Shown here: positions 11,848 through 23,663 of the stretch, piece by piece
How the letters are laid out: each line of letters begins with the position of its first letter
How positions within the stretch are numbered: the stretch's first letter is position 1
NCBI GenBank assembly: GCA_030686995.1
Contig: CM060691.1
Span: forward strand, 64,903,853-64,967,852
Origin: Artemisia argyi
Lineage: Eukaryota > Streptophyta > Magnoliopsida > Asterales > Asteraceae
Length of the DNA stretch: 64,000 nt
Reading direction: 5' to 3'
Notes under the pieces: generated by a model
What the model was told of the DNA's origin: nothing
The model's input: the letters and a program-made list of their open reading frames with translations, nothing else
Database searches by the model: none
Program-made: the position numbers and the translations under genes

Positions 11848-13273
11848 TGATGTGTTTCGAAAGCTTTATATTTATTAAACTAGTTTCACCATTTCCTTAA
11901 TACACAAAACACATGGGCAAAAGTATAACCCCAGTTTATAGCAATGGTTTGAGGTAATACCAGGTCGTCCCAAGAGAGGATGTTGTTTCTTATTGCTAGT
12001 TATAGATAACAAAATTAGATTCCAATGATTGTCACTTATCACTAAAACCATTTTTGTTGGATTTAAGTTCTTTGAAATGTTTTCCTAATTTATATTAAAA
12101 ATATGTTTATTCAAGGCAAAGCACATGAGAATCATGAGAGGTATCACAGAAGTTACATGGACAATGCATAAGAGTAAGACATGAGGGTAGATCATGTTAA
12201 CTAGTATATCTATCCTATGTAAAAGAACCTCCTTTCGGCCTTTGATTCTAGATACACAGAATGCATAAAGTGTGGTCCAAGTATGAAGTATATAACATGC
12301 ATTTCCTTTAGTCAAGCCGTTAGACATTAGACTAGCCATTAAACGTGTCATAGTCAAGGTTATCATTTGTTTTACTAAGCAATTCTCACAAGCATAGCAA
12401 TGAGTTGTTATAGACAGACAATTCATAATATAACCAACATGATTGAATCTTTCGGCCTTTAAGCAATCACTATGATCAATCAAGAAAAACGATAAGATAC
12501 TAAACAATGACATATCAAATGCAAGTAACATAGATTCAATTTTCATGATATTAATCTCATAACAAACATGGCTCAAATGCCTCAAACAAACATATGGTTA
12601 CTACTCCATATTATTTATAAAGTTAAACAAGTACACAAGTATTTCTAGCATTATAACGAATTATACTGAAGTATTCGAGTTCCAAGTGATTCTCCACGTG
12701 TGGTTCTTACTACTTATCTAGTGGTTTTGGTTCAAACAACTACTAACTACTTCTATGATGATGATTATTTGTTGTTGTTGTGTTGTTTCTAAACCTCCAT
12801 TTTGAGCTCCTATTTATAGTGTGAAATGTTGCCCTAGCACGTTCAAATGAGTTATCATAGGCAAGTGATCGGCCTCAACATTGAAGTGGCTTATTAATGT
12901 AGAAAACATAAATTCCATGTGAAGTACGCCGCACATTTGGTGTAAAACCAGCGAGCTTTATTTCGCCTAACCAGCGCTTATGTTGTATATAACTAGCGTA
13001 CTTACGTTTGACTCGTGAATATATAGTTGACCAAAGATGTCCGTAAGCGGCGCTCTTCCTTCATATAAGCAGTGTGCTTTAGTCCAAACTAAGTCTTTTT
13101 CCTTTTATGTTTACAAAATCATCCAACTCATGCTTTTCTTGTTACTTTCACCAGACCTGTATCTTGCAAATATATTCTCATATTAAGTATCAAAAGTCCT
13201 AATAATGTGGTTATTTTATCCTATAATTCATATAATATCGGGGGTATAAACATGTATATTACGAGACTCATCA
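11848..13273 (-). repeat. 3' LTR of E
   Basis: Low end TGATGTGTTTCG and high end GAGACTCATCA. It is 1426 bp, in the same size range as the C/D family and with the same terminal TGATGAG in element orientation, but otherwise diverged. Short CCAGCG/CAGCGCTT-type words recur at 12945-13075. A 166-codon open frame on the minus strand (12085-12585) lies inside and is not credible as a gene. Confidence 0.8.
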
Positions 13274-13290
13274 AACTCCCCCATACTTAA
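13274..13290 (-). other. Polypurine tract of E
   Basis: The minus strand reads AGTATGGGGGAGTT immediately before the LTR start TGATGAGTC. This is the usual plus-strand priming site, and this form is typical of Athila/Tat-type elements. Confidence 0.8.
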
Positions 13291-14870
13291 TCTAATGCTT
13301 GCCCTCAAGCATAAAAGGAATGTATTTTTTAAAAACTAAGTCTCGTATAAGTTTCAAAAGTATATATTTGTTGTGTATCCAAGACAACCAAGAGTAACAT
13401 GACATGCTCCTCACGAAAGTATAAAATTTTCATATTCACTCAAGCACTCATAAAAAGAGTTTTTGGTATGGAATCACTCTCAAAGCTCAGTCATAACATA
13501 TGGATTAACCATATGCTTGTAAAAGAAACAAAACTGCACAGACGTGGTGTAAGCACCAAGTATAATATCAAAGAAGTCTTTTATTGGGTTTAAGGGTTAT
13601 AAGGTATGGGTTTAGATATGGAATAATTTTGTTAAAACTTAATTCGGGAATTCATACTTCTTCCTTTTTTTTATTCAAACACATTATAACAAACATAAAG
13701 CGTGCACTCTTCATACTCATCGTAATTGGTATACAACCATATTTTTTTCTCATATATACTCCAATTCTTATATTCCCGACTAAGCAGCATATTTTTGATT
13801 ATTTTCTTGATAGATAAATAGAACCGAAATTTCAAGGCTCAGAAGGGTGTATCTAATAGATAATAACACTAAAAGTGAGTGCTAAAGGGTTATATTTCGA
13901 TTAGAAAACGGTTGGCATATATATGGTGTAATTCCTAATTTTTGCCTCTTATCATGTAAAGATACTTATATCACATGAATGTGATCTCACTGTGGTCTTA
14001 TAATGATTTCAAATACAAGTTCTAGAATCACATAATTTATCGGCACACTCATAAACAAAGAAATTAAGCATAAAAAGGTATATGCCGATATAGGCTCGAA
14101 ATCCTCACATTTATAATGGTAATGGTCACAAAATGTGAAAATAATGTCATTAATCCCGATTCAGACTTCTTATAATTGTTTTGGATATGTTTAAAGTTCT
14201 TTAGTTATTTCCAATTTTACTTCATTTTATATACCCTCGTAATCGGCATACTTCAATAGAATGTGCATCGGTTTTTAGTTATAAACATGACATTTTTCTG
14301 CCAAAAGCAGCGCTTTTCTTAAAAAAAAAATTAGCAGTTTAAAATTTTTCATATACTAGCATAAGTTTTGTCTTTATTTTTCAAGTTATCTTTCCCCAAT
14401 ACTAAAATTAAGTATTGTCCATAATGCTTTAAGAATTAAAAACAAAGTATAGCAGGAAAAAAAAGGATAACAGTGCTTCCCGGGTATGTTTTATTATTCT
14501 CCCGAGAAATCTCCAAGTAAATGTCCTTCTTTTCTACCATAATCTTATTCCCTGTATCATCATTCAACAAACAATATCCACAAAATAGTAGATTGCCCTT
14601 GGCAACTACGTTAGCATTAATATTATAGCATAGATAGTAGTTAAATTGTTCAAATTGTTTTGAATGGCAACCATGGTGCCAACGTGGTGGTGGTAGTGGT
14701 GCAAGTGTCCAAATTGTTTTCTTTTTGGATACCAATAGAGGTATCCAGGTTATAGACCATGAATTGTTTAAACATGTTTTTGAAATTGTTTTGAAATTAT
14801 GACCAACATACCGGTCATTCCAACAAAGAAACATCGCCGTGTTTCCCATCAACACTGGCGTCCTTCAACT
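13274..14870 (-). other. 3' noncoding region of E
   Basis: AT-rich. It contains ATGCTTGAGGGCAAGCAT (minus, near 13300), a near-perfect palindrome that parallels CTTGAGGACAAGCAA in the C/D family next to the LTR. No supported gene; the open frames at 13399-13817 and 14436-14855 are short and not conserved elsewhere in the window. Confidence 0.65.
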
Positions 14871-17002
14871 CTACACTTCTTCTTCTTCATCATCACTGCT
14901 ACTTCCAACATCCTCACTTCCATCACTACCTCCAGTGCTTCCACTCTCACTACTAGTGCTTTCATCTTCCGCATCTTGTTCTTTTTCTTGTGAGGCTGGT
15001 GCGTTTTCATTTTCTTCAACCTGCTCAGAGATACTAGGTGGATTATACTCACCCAATGCAATGTTGTGGACCTTTCCCAACTCTTCCAACACCAATGCAT
15101 ACCTGTTAGAGTGGTACAAAATCCTATCAACCTTTCTCTCTACTATTCCCATCCTTAATTCTAATCCTTCAATTTTCTCAATCACACTGTTTTTCAAGCT
15201 CTGGGTGGTTGTGGTGGTCTCACAGATTCAGGCTCAGCAATGTCAGGCTTCAACTTTCCCCTGTCATCTACCAAATCCCTCAAAGTGACATGATCAAATG
15301 TTTTGTAAGCTGTTGGTGCAGAATAGGTGGCCATATTCTCCTCAGTGAACACTTTTAACCTCTTAGTCAACCTTGTAATCAAATGGCCACACACCAACTC
15401 ACTGTCACTCTGGCTTCCTTTGCCTTTTTTCTTCAACCAATGTGCCACAAACCATGCCACATTTGCATATTCACCCATGTTCTTTCTTTCAAACAAACTT
15501 AACAACCAGCATTCCATCCTTTGTATTTTATCAAACCTTGTGGTCCTCTGGCAAAGTAAATACACAATCATTTTGTACAAGACCTTCAAACCATTCCTCT
15601 TAATTGTACTCACCTTGCTTTTTGACAAAATTAAACTATCCTCTGAACTCACCCTAGGCCAGAATTCGTTCAATGCTTCATTTGTTATTTTTACCTCTTT
15701 CCTTACACCACCTTTGAAATATTCCTCAAAATACTCATCTTCCACAGCTTCGTCTGTGTATAAACCCAAAGCTACTCAAAATTCTGCCAGTGTCATAGAA
15801 TGCTTCTTTCTTCCCAGCCTAAAGAAAATGCTTTTTTCTGACATAATTTTGTTATCACCAACTGTCTCATCAAAACCAAATGTTGAATAAAACTCTAGAC
15901 ATAACTCCTTGTATACATTCTCCCTAATGTCAAACACATTCCTCCAAGCATCAGAAACAAACAAAATTTCATCATCATCCTCTTTATTTACCAACCTTAC
16001 AGTTAACATCTCTTCTATCTCCTCAGCACAACCAACCTTATTTAGAACTTCCCATTCTAACAGATATGAAGCATAGGGCCTCTTCTGGTACAAGGTGCTT
16101 AAAACCTTGTTGTAATCTTTCTTTGTGTGAGTGTTATATGTTCTCCATAGTAGATGACGGTGAGAAACAACTGGCAATAATGCCTCCTCCACAGTTATAG
16201 TCTCCCTCCTTCTCTTGGTTTGCCTTTGCCTTGAGGATCCAAATTCCTCATCATGCCCGGCATTTTTAGTCTTTAAACATTCACAAACAAACAATATTAG
16301 TTGTTAGTAAAAATAAGCATCACAATCATAATCATTTAAACAAGTTTCATGCCTACTGTGATCAAATTGTTCCAGAAAATCGGCGGTTTTAGAAATGAAA
16401 CCAGCGGTTACGTGATAAAATTTTCAAAATTATGAAAAAGTTCGGCGGTTTTTAGTAAAAGATCCGCGGTCTTGGTCCTCAAAACCGGCGGTTTTTATTC
16501 TCTGCACAAAAAGTGCTCTGTTTTATATTCAAGAATCATTCTCATAGTGTCAAGGTTTTAAAATTCTATCATTCTCAAGCCTCTAAAATCTTAAATTCAT
16601 CCTTAGGTTTTCAAATAAGCATGTAATAGCAACATATAGCAGTTTAAGCATCATACACTTAGAATCTTATGCATTCTTACTCAAAATCTCTCAAATATTG
16701 ATATAGCAATTTTTAGAACATGTATTCTTCCCTCTAATCTTAAAGGCAAATGTTAATTACTCGTATTATTCCACTAACATAGGCAATTATTAATATTAGG
16801 GCTAAGATAAATCCTAATTCTAGAAGTGATCATAATTCTACAGCTAAACAAGGGGCAAACTCAATTTTCATATAAAATAACACATAATCAAGCATTAAAC
16901 ATTCATAATTCAGAATATCATAGCAAACCTAAGTTTTTGATCATCAAAACCCTAAGAAATTTTTTAAAGAAGATTGAAACAAGTGTAAAAACTTACCCTC
17001 AT
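14871..17002 (-). pseudogene. Accessory ORF1 of E (Athila ORF1 / plant transposon protein-like), with leader intron
   Basis: The body runs 16270 to 14871. A strong intron precedes it. Exon 1 ends ATG AGG at 17002-16997, followed by donor GTAAGT (16996). The acceptor AG ends at 16271 with TACTAAC branch-like sequence at 16309-16303. Splicing would join ATG AGG in frame to TKNAGHDEEFGSS. The protein shares with F's ORF1 a block around VYKELCLEFYSTFGFD, FRLG and LGLYT. The N-terminus is basic (RQRQTKRRRE), and the C-terminus is a Ser/Asp/Glu-rich acidic tail. One TGA lies at about 15777 inside the conserved block, and a frame change near 15195 separates the tail. The biochemical role is unknown. 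By position it corresponds to the env-like ORF of Athila elements. Confidence 0.7.
16271..16996 (-). other. Predicted intron upstream of E ORF1 (726 nt)
   Basis: Donor GTAAGT, branch-like TACTAAC about 32 nt from the acceptor, and a T-rich stretch before TTTAAAG. It contains four copies of a CGGCGGTTTT/CCAGCGGTT-type word (16380-16500), related to words in the LTR of E. Confidence 0.65.
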
Positions 17003-17624
17003 TGTGTTGAAATATTGGTTTTGATCTTCAAAAAGTATTTGAAAGTGCTTAGAATTTGGTAAAAACCGTCTATGTTTTTGTGTGTGTGTGTGTGTGTGTG
17101 TTTGAGTGTTTTTTTTTCTTTCTTAGCGCATAATGTCAAGTTTAGTTTTTGAGTTATAAAGGTTTCCCTCGCTAAAAACTCGACGATCTTTAATAAAAGA
17201 GCGGTGACTATTTCTGTAATTTTTCTTACAGTGTGATATGATCTTCTAGAAATTTAACAAATAATAAACTAAAAAGTAATCATATAAACATTTACAATTG
17301 CTGTTCATTCATCTCTTATAAGAGGCATACTCATCAAGCATAAGCTTGAGATACAACTTATTCAAAATTTTGTAAAATAACATAGAAAATAAAAATAAGA
17401 AATGAGTAGTGTTTCAACTCCATTTTTGGGTGTTGTTTTGATGTTTCAAGCAGTGAAATGCTCTGGCGACATAATGTCACCAAGCTTGTAGGAACCAGAT
17501 GGTTTCTTCTTAATACTAGGTTCAGATGGTTTGAGATTCTCTTCCTTATTAGGAACAACTTCCTCTTCCTCATGCACTTCTGCCCAAAGAGTGATTTCTC
17601 CATACTGATAATTAACTATGCATC
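17003..17624 (-). other. Upstream region of E ORF1, cut by F
   Basis: Holds a (GT)n microsatellite at 17079-17101 and an AT-rich stretch. A minus-strand open segment (about 17626-17446) contains VNYQYGEITLWAEVHEEEE, which could be the C-terminus of a preceding E-encoded protein ending at 17446. It is too short and lacks a start (the frame runs into the LTR of F), so I do not call it a gene. Confidence 0.5.
17079..17101. repeat. (GT)n microsatellite
   Basis: About eleven uninterrupted TG repeats. Confidence 0.95.
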
Positions 17625-19069
17625 TGATGCGTGGGAATTGCACCAGGCTTTACCTCTCAAGGGATATCGAGAAGCTTACAACCCCCACCAGGCAGTGTAC
17701 CTGATCGTTGTAGTATAGTATAGTGACAAGTACCGGGGGATAGATCGTTCAACTCAGGAATAGTGTGGCTAGGATAAAAAAGCCTAAAAACTAGATCTAG
17801 AGGTGAGTGATGATTCTTTTTGTATTTTTTTTTATTTTTATAAAAGCAATTAAAATCTCGGGTTTTTGAAAGAGTGGGCATAATTAGTTGCTAATCAACT
17901 AACCCAATAACTAAAGATGCAATCAAAATAAAATAACAAAAATGTAAATAAAACTAATTTAACTAGTGATGTAAACAATAATGGGAAATTGTGTTTACTT
18001 AGATTTCATTACTCCCTAGATATCTTTTACAGGTTGATAGTTTGTTAAAATTGCGTGGATGACGGGTTATATTCCTTAATACCATTCGTGGGGTGGCGTA
18101 TGTACTTCCCCAACCCTATAAGCTCCTACTTCACTCCTATGTCGAGCTTGCAAGAAGCTCCAAACATGGGATCATTAGAATTCGCTCATGCATTAAATAC
18201 AACCATAAAAACCTAGTGCGCATTGTTTCATGTTTCTTAAGACGTTAAAGCATGTTACCCTATGGAAGTCTGCCAGTTTTCTTAAGCCTAACATCAAAAT
18301 CATTCATCCGTAACAACTATAAACAAGCAATCAACCCATAATCAACATCTAGGTTTCACTACATCTAAGCAGACACACACGAGATCTAGCCTAGCATGTT
18401 AAACTCAAGACAAGCGTAAGATATATTCAAACAACACATAGACATATTGAATTAATTGAAAGGATACTTATCCTAATTGAACGTGAAAGGTTTCAAAGGG
18501 TAAAAACCCTTGAAAGAACAGTAAAAATCGTGCTAGGGTTTCTCCAAGTTCTCCCTCTAATTGTCCTCTTTTAATGAATGAAAATTGCAAAACTGTATAT
18601 AGATTTTCCATCGTGACGGTGTCAAGAGGAAATGTCTGACGCCGTCAACTCGCCACCCATAGTAATATCGGCTTGCCTAGATCCAGATCTGACGCTGTCA
18701 AGTGTAAAGTTACTCTGGGACGTCACATGCAATGGGACCATGACGGCCTATGGTGACGTCGTCATGCCCTTAGTGTAAAACTCTCTGGACCGTCACTGAC
18801 TCTATCCACTTCACCTCTTGATTTACTCTTGACGCTGTCATGTAGAACCTTGTGACGCCGTCAGGTACTGTTCCCAGCAAGGAAAATTAAGACTTGCCAT
18901 TTTCTTCACTTTTATGCTCCAAAAACGTCCAAAATGCTTCCTTTTTCCAGATTTCACTCCAAAAGTACCTAAAATGACAAAAGGAACGATTTAGGGCAAT
19001 ATTTGATCAAATAAATTCAATTCCGGGCTTAAATGACCCCCTAAAAATGGATCATTTTTCGCCTCATCA
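17625..19069 (-). repeat. 3' LTR of F
   Basis: From TGATGCGTGGG to CGCCTCATCA, 1445 bp. It is highly similar to the 5' LTR of F once G is discounted (541 + 906 = 1447 bp). Confidence 0.9.
18594..18867 (-). promoter_or_regulatory. U3 promoter of F 3' LTR: TATA plus TGACG palindrome cluster
   Basis: TATATAG near 18596-18602, then six TGACG(C/G/T)(C/T)GTCA-type sites between 18614 and 18867, including one TGACGTCGTCA, plus half sites TGACGGCC and GACGTCAC. Confidence 0.7.
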
Positions 19070-19637
19070 TATACCCTTACACTTGAGATTTGCTTGTCCT
19101 CAAGTAAATGCGCTTTTATTCTAATAAAAATACAAGTTAGGGGTCATTTAACACTAATATAAAAGTAATTACAAAAAATAATCGTTCCACTAAAGACCAA
19201 AGACAAGCACAGAGGTCATATACTAGCACCTCACAAATAGTGTTTAGATACTCACATCTCTCGGGTGTAATAAAGTATATATCACAATATGGAAATGGAA
19301 AACATCTCTCACTACCTGTCATAACAAAATAGATTACCACAGGCTTGGGAAAGGATCAAACCTCCACCACATGGCGTAAGCACCTAGGATAAACTTTCAA
19401 AGAGGTCTTTTAAAGGGTTATAATGTTAGGTGTAGGGATATGGAATACACGGTTTTGTTGGATAAAGGCAATCTTTACTGGTGGCGAGTTAATCATCTTG
19501 GTTAATTACATGTACAATATGGCGTTGCTAAGCCAAGACTAGACTCGACTTAAGCTAATAAATGAAAAATAACAAAAACATAAAATAAACATAGAATGAA
19601 ACGGGATGGTAGTCCGTATGTTCTTTTTTTCTTTTCT

Positions 19638-19731
<94 letters not shown>

Positions 19732-21660
19732 TTCTTTTTCTTGATTTTTTGATTTTTTTTTTATTTTTTATTTTTGCATACACTCTTAACCTACCATCCA
19801 AAATAATACATCATAGGGAATGAACATTCCCTTTACACTTCAATTTTTACATACTTTAGAATAAACTAATCTAATGACTCGAATCAAGAAAAACAAAACA
19901 CTTGGAGTACTTTTAAGATTAGCGCACATATGGGGGTAATAATATGATGTTCTTCCCCATTACTCCATAACATAAGTACTTTTCCCATGAGTGTCAATCG
20001 TCCCAAAACAATATGTACAAGGATATGACTCGACTTAGCAACCATGTAATCAATTAGATAATTAACTAAGGGTTTAAACATGTAACAATAATGCACTAAA
20101 GATGAGTGCATACACGGAAGGCTAAGGCGATTTGGGTGTACATTTAAGTGGGTTGTAACAAATTCTTTCTTTAAGTAAGATGCTTAAAGTTAGAAACGAA
20201 AAGATAGGCTCGGAGGGGTGTACTAGGGGTTTCGTGTACTAAAAATGAGTTCAACGCTAAGGGTGTGGTAAAAATTAGTTGACTTTACTAGCCAAATAAT
20301 ATGACTTAAATGGTCAAGTAATTATGATACGGGTTTAACACAAGGGTGATCCTAATGCCTCCTAATGCCTCTCACTAGCGGTCTCGGGATGCATCACTAA
20401 CGCAAGTTCTAGAATCGAAATGTTACCGGTACACTCATAAGCACTAATAGTAAACGCTTTTCCTATCAAATCTAAAGGCGAACCTCACATATTTGGGTGT
20501 AAAATTTTTCTGAATGGTACGGTTTTATGCTAGTCATACAATTCCTATCCATGAGACGCTTGCTATAGATAAAGTTTCACTCCTAAATGTTGTAAAATAT
20601 TTTAAATTTGGCGCTAAAATTACACTAAAAAGTATTTCTCATAGTTTTATTACACACCTACCATTAAACAAACAAACTCAAGTGAAAGTGTATCCTATAA
20701 GGTATCATTGTCCCCAATGTTCAATTAAATAATGTAAAAGTGAAATAGGTAATAGAATGAAATCAAATACTCCCCTGATTCGTTCGGTGTGAATAGTGCG
20801 TTAACAAGGTTAGATCTTCCTCCAAGAAAATGAACAATCAAAGCTTCCCTTACAGAATATATATCATCTTCTTGTCATACATAACCTGTTAAACCTGAGA
20901 AAACAACCAAGGCAACCTCGCGTAAAATCGGCGGCAATCTATATACACTAATAAATCCTAGAAAGCAATGTAAGATATGATGCTTGTGGAATGAATGTTT
21001 GCAGATTTCCTGGAGTTTATAAAACTAAAGATTTAACAAAAACTTTAAGACTCCGTTACAAAAACAAAACTAGCAAAATTTTCAGAATTTTACACATGAC
21101 GCCGTCAAGAGTAAACTCATGACGCCGTCAGAAGTGACCTGCAGAAATCTTTACGTTAAGTTTCCAGAAAATTTATCGAAAAAGTTATGTCCTACTTCCT
21201 GGAAAATCTTGCAAAACATCATTATGACTCGATACAAGCATTTGACTCTAACAAATACGAATATACATGTCCATTTAATATTGTGGAAAATCATGATCAA
21301 TTTTGTTTCTTAAAAACATTTGGGGTTTCCCCTTACACTTATCTTTTGCGAAATACCTTGGTATGAAGTTAAGACGAAGTCAAACAACAAAATAAAGTAT
21401 TTTCATCATTTTAGTTTCGAAACATGATCTACCAACAATAAAAATAAAGAATGCATACGGAAACAAATAACACTTAAACAATTAAACTTACGCAATTAAA
21501 AAAAATGAAAATTTAAACAACCCATAATATTAAAATCCTACATGAAAATAAAAATTATCCAGGGCCAACAGAGGCCATACCCTAAATTATTACAAGCCAA
21601 ATTGTTTCAAATCATACAACCATGAATAAATTGTTCAGAAATCACAAACATCATGACAAA
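19070..21660 (-). other. 3' noncoding region of F
   Basis: Homologous to C 38019-40080 up to about 21480, then different down to the end of ORF1. It holds the (TA)n tract and the ATTTGCTTGTCCTCAAG block next to the LTR. One internal TGACGCCGTCA pair occurs near 21097-21130. No gene is supported. Confidence 0.75.
19640..19733. repeat. (TA)n microsatellite between inverted repeats
   Basis: About 40 TA repeats, followed by T-rich DNA, within the GGATGGTAG bracket of the 3' noncoding region. The corresponding position in other copies is poly-T or A-rich. An apparent poly-(IY) open frame across it is an artefact. Confidence 0.95.
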
Positions 21661-22972
21661 TCATTGGGGAGGGGGACCATAGCGGTAGTCAGATCCAGGA
21701 GGGAGGTTCCCGGTGTACCCGTAGGGAGGGTAGTCCATCTCGCGACCAGGGAATGAGTCGATCTGTAGCAGGGGCTCAATCTGATCACGGATGGAAAGAT
21801 GCTGCATCTGGCGGATGGTGTGTTCATACATCCAATCAAACCTTTAGTCAGTGGTGGTTCGCCATGCATCCACCTGACCCATCCAGGCCCCCTGATGCGC
21901 CTGCCAATCTCCCTGACCCATGTGTCAGTAATAATCTGCAGACCCAACCTCATAATCCCCGTAATGTGGCTGCTGGGGCACACCCTCATCATCATCATCA
22001 TCATCATCATCCCCAACACCCGCCGGTCCTCCCACAACATACCAAGTAAAGGACCCATCCCCCAGCTCCATCGCAATACTCATCTGCTTGAGGGACTTGG
22101 CCCTCACCACCCTACATGCCCCATAGTCGCTCAGGTACCCCATAACCTCAGGAACAAGGATCCCATAGGAACGAGCCAAACGGGTCAAAAACATCCCTCC
22201 ATACACCTTGTCGATATCCCTCTCCCCCACACTAGTCTTCAAATAACTCGCTACCCAGAATGGGATGTTACAATATACATCCGCTGAAAACATTGTATAC
22301 AGGTAGAAAAGATTTGAAGTAGTGACACGGTGAGTGGTGCCATGACGCCCCGACAAACTGTAGGTGATGCACCAGTGTGCTAACCTGATCATAGGGTCCC
22401 TAATTGAGGCCGCCCCGGTGGTTGAGGTATATACCCCATTCCAAATATTCGGCCAAAACATGGAACACCTCAATTCGTTCCTCATCGTCTCCCCATTCAA
22501 CAACCTCAGCATGAAACCTCCCTGAACAGCCTCCTCCTGAGTATATAAGCCTAATCTCCACCCAAACTCAGTAACTGAGCACGATTTAAGCTCTCCCCCC
22601 AGTCTAAAGTAAATGGTGGTGCCTCCCATATCTGTCCTAGCCTTAGCCAAATCAAAGCAAAAAGTAGCAAAGAACTCCCTTACCAATTCACTATAAACTG
22701 TTTCCCTCATCCTGAACAATCTTTCCCATTGAAGACCCGTAAATGCATCAGTTTGGATCCTCCCAAGGAAGTCACCCTCAAGACCTTGGGACCTCAAAAA
22801 TTCCCAATCGATCACTGCCACAGCATCGATATGGTGATAGAGTAGTTCTGCGTACTTGGTTGTAGCGGCGTCATTACCAAACTCACTCGAACTATTGACC
22901 AAGTCACCATAGTTCACACATTGGGATCTCGACGAACTCCCTCAGTGTTGTCGGGATCGTTTGCTCATTTTC
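21661..22972 (-). pseudogene. Accessory ORF1 of F (Athila ORF1 / plant transposon protein-like)
   Basis: ATG at 22968 lies four bases after a strong splice acceptor (CATCTTTTTCCAG). The protein begins MSKRSRQH with a TGA at codon 9 (CGA-type change). It then reads open from 22941 to 21925, followed by two further in-frame stops before a final TGA at 21663-21661. That gives 436 codons in all. It shares VYSELVREFFATFCFD, YFRLGGELKSCSVTEFG and WRLGLYT with E's ORF1. There is a run of eight or more Asp (about codon 311 of the open part), and the C-terminus is rich in Gln, Gly, Pro and Tyr. Nothing here points to an enzyme. In Athila relatives this position holds an env-like protein of unknown function. 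Confidence 0.75.
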
Positions 22973-23399
22973 CTGGAAAAAGATGGAATGGAACGAAAAT
23001 GGTTAGAATGAGAGTTTTACGAAGTAATGCTGTCAGACACATTTGACGCCGTCAGGAGATAAAACCTGACGTCGTCAGACCCAACAGAAGTTCATCCATG
23101 CAATTACGAGGGAAAAATCAATTTTCAAACTCTAAGTCCATGACCAAAACACCCTTTTTTGCAGAAAACATGGGTGGGAGGTCAAAAAATCTGTGGTCTG
23201 AAAGATTTTTCCGCAGTTGACTCATGATTCAAATCAACCACTACTACCTAATGCTAAACTCATGATTACAAAACACCTAAGGAAGGGCATTATGATATCT
23301 AAAGATGGGTCAATGATAGGGTTTCAGATGATGGGGGTTTTCAAAATTGATAGGTTCTAAGGATAATTGAACGAACAAGGATGAAGAAAAGTTACTTAC
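22973..23399 (-). other. Predicted leader intron of F ORF1 (427 nt)
   Basis: Donor CGTG|GTAAGT with its G at 23399, and acceptor TTTTTCCAG ending at 22973. The intron contains TGACGCCGTCA (23044-23054) and TGACGTCGTCA (23067-23077). Confidence 0.7.
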
Positions 23400-23663
23400 C
23401 ACGTGAAAATTTGTCACGGAAGATGTCGGATCGGATCTTGGAGATTCAAAGGTGGAGCAGCACTTGGGTATGGTTTGTGGGGTATGAGTTGAAAGTGATG
23501 GAAATAGGATTATTATTTCTGAGAATGCGAGGTGACGGCGTCAAGAGTAAAATCTGACGTCGTCAGATGCCCGTTTTATGAATACTAAGTGGCAATTTCA
23601 AATTCAGTCCCTGCACTAATGTAGATAGCTAATCAAATGTAAGAACACTGAGTAGCCATCCCG
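23400..23663 (-). promoter_or_regulatory. Candidate internal promoter / leader exon of F ORF1
   Basis: Lies between the gag stop and the donor site. It holds TGACGACGTCA (23565-23555) and TGACGCCGTCA (23543-23533) on the minus strand, about 135-165 nt upstream of the donor, followed by a CCACAAACC/ CTCCAAGATCC leader-like stretch. The use of the LTR U3 motif here suggests a second promoter. This is inference. Confidence 0.45.

Larger units (their letters stand above)
11848..17624 (-). mobile_element. Element E: Athila-like element with accessory ORF1, 5' part missing
   Basis: Minus-strand order is leader exon and intron (17002-16271), ORF1 (16270-14871), 3' noncoding region, purine-rich tract (13274-13290), 3' LTR (11848-13273). 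The 5' LTR, primer site and any gag lie beyond the insertion of F at 17624/17625 and are not visible. The left border interrupts D3 after ggttagatcct. No pol domain is seen. Confidence 0.75.

Noticed and set aside
12085..12585. 166-codon open frame on the minus strand
   Set aside because: Lies wholly inside the LTR of E, has Cys/Met/Ile-rich random-like composition, no domain, and no counterpart in the other LTRs.
14799..15890. Plus-strand frames of 149 and 187 codons opposite ORF1 of E
   Set aside because: Shadows of the acidic/Ser-rich minus-strand ORF; no conservation with F on that strand, unlike the antisense genes of the copia elements.
19596..19823. Open frame with long (IY)n run
   Set aside because: Pure translation of the (TA)n microsatellite.
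21753..22287. Plus-strand frames with a poly-His run
   Set aside because: Opposite-strand shadow of the Asp-rich run in ORF1 of F.
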